Source of the DNA: JAUVKT01 sp942491535
GTDB taxonomy: Bacteria > Bacteroidota > Bacteroidia > Bacteroidales > VadinHA17
Assembly: GCA_942491535.1 (NCBI GenBank)
Contig: CALOBV010000005.1
Location: 186,001 to 250,000 of the forward strand
Length of the DNA stretch: 64,000 nt
Direction: 5' to 3'
The notes under the pieces are model-generated. The model was not told where the DNA came from, ran no database searches, and saw nothing but the letters and a program-made list of their open reading frames with translations. How positions within the stretch are numbered: position 1 is the first letter of the stretch; each line of letters begins with the position of its first letter. Below are positions 62,271-64,000 of this stretch, piece by piece. Position numbers and translations under genes: made by a program.

Positions 62271-62381
62271 TTAAAGTTCGTTTAGCAATTGCATAAAGTC
62301 AAAAACAAGCAGTCCAATAATAATAGTCAAAAACATCCTGGTACTTCTATTTTTATACATATAATCTATCATTTCAGACAT
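62271..62381 (-). CDS. short ORF, 36 residues, leader-like or small membrane protein
   Basis: ATG at 62379-62381, TAA at 62271-62273, product MSEMIDYMYKNR... with a hydrophobic core MFLTIIIGLLVFDFMQLL. A near-consensus -7 box (TATATTTA, 62397-62404) lies just upstream. It could be a small membrane protein or a leader peptide, because it is rich in Ile, Leu, Val and Phe codons (three Ile in a row) and is followed by a hairpin before an operon for 2-oxoacid metabolism. Coding status is not proven. Confidence 0.45.
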   Translation of the reverse strand: MSEMIDYMYKNRSTRMFLTIIIGLLVFDFMQLLNEL

Positions 62382-62429
62382 TAGGATTTTGAACCTTAAA
62401 TATACAAAATCTAATTTCAATAAAACCTG

Positions 62430-63125
62430 TTATACATCAGTTTTGCTTCTTGCTGCAAAAGCAAGAATAACACCCAGAATAATTCCGTAAAATGCAGCTA
62501 TAAGAATCCTTAACTCCTCAGGCATCAAAAAATTAATTGTCTGTGCCGGTATCCAGAACAAAAGAATTGTTTTCTTAAGCACAAAATCATAATGCATCTT
62601 CCAGTCGATATTTTCCAGAATATGTTTAATATCCATCCTCGAGAATAAACCTGCTATTGTGCCTCCTGTTTTTTCAATATGTGTATCGGTAATTCTGTGT
62701 ACTGTCATTAATACAGGAGCATAAAAGATATTGAGAAAGAAACTGATACTGAAAGCTGACAATAACTTACCCCAGCCGAGTGGACCTTCCATGTAAGCAG
62801 ATGCCGAATCTATACCGATAAATTCAAGCAATCTTGGAGCACCACTACCAAAGATAAGGAATGCAGCCTGGATAGTCATACCCAGGAAGCCCCAGACAAT
62901 AGCCCTGGGCAAAACGCCAAAACCTTTCTTCCTGTAAGAACCTGTCCTTATTCGCAGGCCTATTAACTCGCCAATTGTAGCCAGGATAGCAAACTTAATA
63001 AAACTCAGTACAAAAGGGAACCTGGCATACGCATCCTTATAAAAGGTGTAAGCACTGTCAAATATTATAAATGGTAAGAATAATAATGCAATAAGCAGTA
63101 CTATTCCGAGATCTGATCTTTTCAT
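62430..63125 (-). CDS. Mpv17/PMP22-like integral membrane protein
   Basis: A 231-residue protein with about five membrane segments. The final part, FWIPAQTINFLMPEELRILIAAFYG near 190-214, matches the W-P-x-x-Q-x-x-N-F-x-x-P-x-x-x-R pattern characteristic of the eukaryotic Mpv17/PMP22 family of peroxisomal and mitochondrial channels. An N-terminal region with YKDAYARFPFVLSFIKFAILATIGELIGLRIRTG is also Mpv17-like. Function in bacteria unknown. It lies between the acyl-CoA synthetase gene and the small ORF on the same strand. Confidence 0.72.
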   Translation of the reverse strand: MKRSDLGIVLLIALLFLPFIIFDSAYTFYKDAYARFPFVLSFIKFAILATIGELIGLRIRTGSYRKKGFGVLPRAIVWGFLGMTIQAAFLIFGSGAPRLLEFIGIDSASAYMEGPLGWGKLLSAFSISFFLNIFYAPVLMTVHRITDTHIEKTGGTIAGLFSRMDIKHILENIDWKMHYDFVLKKTILLFWIPAQTINFLMPEELRILIAAFYGIILGVILAFAARSKTDV

Positions 63126-63134
63126 AAAATATTA

Positions 63135-63262
63135 TCCATTAACGTGAGCATAGCGAACCAATAACTATTAACGTGAGCGTAGCGAACCAATAACTATTAA
63201 CGTGAGCATAGCGAACCAATAACTATTAACGTGAGCATAGCGAACCAATAACCATTAACCAT
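63135..63262. repeat. 29-bp tandem repeat plus CCATTAA tail at the acyl-CoA synthetase stop
   Basis: Four copies of a 29-bp unit containing AACGTGAGCATAGCGAACC (starts of AACGTGAG at 63141, 63170, 63199, 63228), then AACCATTAACCATTAACC. On the minus strand the gene's last codons GTT AAT GGT TAA are the first GGTTAAT units. Confidence 0.93.
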
Positions 63263-64000
63263 TAACCTTCTCTATCCTTATCCTGGCATCAACAGCTATA
63301 ACTCCATCAGGCGATCCAAGCAAGGGATTAAGGTCCATCTCATATATTTCAGGGGCAACTTCAAGCAATGCGGAAAGTTTAAGTATAGCAGACCGGTACT
63401 TATCTATATCTACTCCTGCTTTGCCTCGCACTCCCTCCAGCAGCTTATATCCACGGAGTGAACCTATCATACTATCAACCTCACTTTCAGAAAGAGGAAC
63501 CAGTCCGCTGCTAACATCTTTCATTACCTCTATAAATATTCCTCCAAGACCGGCCATTACCAGGTGACCAAATCCATCTTCTCTTTTTGCACCTATAAAC
63601 AGTTCTGTTCCACTTGCCATCTGCTGGATCAACACAGCTTCTGTATCTTTTATCGACATCAGCCTGTCAAACTCATTTCTAATCCTTTCAGCGCTATCCA
63701 CACCCAGCACCACACCACCGATGTCTGACTTATGAACAGGGCCCACAACTTTCATGGCTACAGGAGTTTTGAAGGCATTGAACACATCCAGAGCTTCATC
63801 TATGTTGTTTACTATAGCTTCACGAACCCTGTCGATACCTGCAGCATCGAGCAATTCAGAAACCTGGTCAGGCGGAAGATATCCATTGTCTGATCTGTCT
63901 ATAAGGGCACGAATTTTATTTATGTCGTTATCAGGCTTAATGTAATCAGTTTTGAAATCAGTCCTGTTCATAACCCTGGAAAGAGCATTAGCAAACACAA
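63255..64000 (-). CDS. ADP-forming acyl-CoA synthetase, C-terminal part (gene continues past the window)
   Basis: The frame is open at the window edge; about 248 residues are visible. The visible part is the C-terminal ATP-grasp domain of acetyl-CoA/acyl-CoA synthetase (ADP-forming), with LLDAAGIDR, FKTPVAMKVVGPVHKSDIGGVVLGV, QQMASGTELFIGAKREDGFGHLVMAGLGGIF, and EMDLNPLLGSPDGVIAVDARIRIE near the end. The enzyme turns acyl-CoA + ADP + Pi into acid + ATP + CoA. Following an oxidoreductase that makes acyl-CoA, it completes a fermentation route. The last codons run into a GGTTAAT repeat. Confidence 0.88.
   Translation of the reverse strand, partial: VFANALSRVMNRTDFKTDYIKPDNDINKIRALIDRSDNGYLPPDQVSELLDAAGIDRVREAIVNNIDEALDVFNAFKTPVAMKVVGPVHKSDIGGVVLGVDSAERIRNEFDRLMSIKDTEAVLIQQMASGTELFIGAKREDGFGHLVMAGLGGIFIEVMKDVSSGLVPLSESEVDSMIGSLRGYKLLEGVRGKAGVDIDKYRSAILKLSALLEVAPEIYEMDLNPLLGSPDGVIAVDARIRIEKVNG

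Noticed and set aside
63135..63262. 29-bp repeats of CRISPR-like length
   Set aside because: The units are directly adjacent with no spacers, no leader and no cas genes; they are a tandem repeat at a gene end.

Overview
The window looks like chromosomal DNA of an anaerobic, peptide-fermenting member of the Bacteroidota (Bacteroidales/Marinilabiliales-like). Several things point that way. Gene starts lack AGGAGG-type ribosome sites. Promoters match the Bacteroidota pattern TTTG-N19-TAnnTTTG, perfectly upstream of the HU gene. Several proteins are lineage-typical: a pyruvate kinase with NTAH in place of NFSH, GldF/GldG-like proteins, a DUF3078 outer-membrane protein, and two enzymes of the futalosine menaquinone route. 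LpxB shows a lipid-A outer membrane. Rubrerythrin, PPDK and a 2-oxoacid:ferredoxin oxidoreductase point to anaerobic life. I see no prophage, insertion sequence, CRISPR array or defence island; this is mostly core and housekeeping DNA.

Layout. 1-12.7 kb: pyruvate kinase and AroQ, divergent from XerD; an HMA-fused metal permease; PPDK; rubrerythrin and YceI; PEP carboxykinase, PlsY and a nitroreductase; an aspartate-type aminotransferase. 13-19.3 kb: a conserved membrane-anchored protein, HtpG, a class III aminotransferase, an orphan LytTR regulator, a TrmH-type methyltransferase, HU and tRNA-Ser(UGA). 19.3-21.2 kb: a repeat-rich stretch with stacked hairpins, 75-bp and 11-bp tandem repeats, and one unrecognised membrane protein. 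21.2-29.2 kb: a MOP-superfamily transporter, a MacB/FtsX-type permease, a GPP34 (GOLPH3-like) protein, an MsbA-type ABC exporter and PurB. 29.2-36 kb: MqnA, an NfeD-type membrane protease with a nonsense codon in its signal peptide, a GNAT protein, a small HTH protein, an M14 lipoprotein peptidase overlapping a PLP decarboxylase. 35.9-45.5 kb (minus strand): SurE, a small membrane protein, LpxB, SpoIID, GldF-like, GldG-like, DUF4340, DnaN, a DnaQ-family exonuclease and an FAH hydrolase. 45.7-58 kb: PheT, macro domain, MqnP-like prenyltransferase, GNAT, DUF3078, tryptophanase, MATE, YicC, Gmk, NadD. 58-64 kb (minus strand): a four-subunit VorABC-type 2-oxoacid:ferredoxin oxidoreductase with an aminotransferase, a 36-residue leader-like ORF, an Mpv17-like membrane protein and the end of an ADP-forming acyl-CoA synthetase.

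Together the genes describe amino-acid fermentation: tryptophanase and aminotransferases deaminate, the ferredoxin oxidoreductase makes acyl-CoA, and ADP-forming acyl-CoA synthetase yields ATP. PK, PPDK and PEPCK set the PEP/pyruvate/oxaloacetate node. MqnA and MqnP supply menaquinone for anaerobic respiration.

The most unusual structural signal is in the intergenic DNA. Many genes run at their stop codon straight into a short degenerate tandem array, and in a dozen cases the last codons plus the stop look like the first unit of that array. Other points worth a look are the in-frame TGA in the NfeD-family signal peptide, the Ile/Leu-rich leader ORF and hairpin before the oxidoreductase operon, and the bacterial GPP34 and Mpv17-like proteins.
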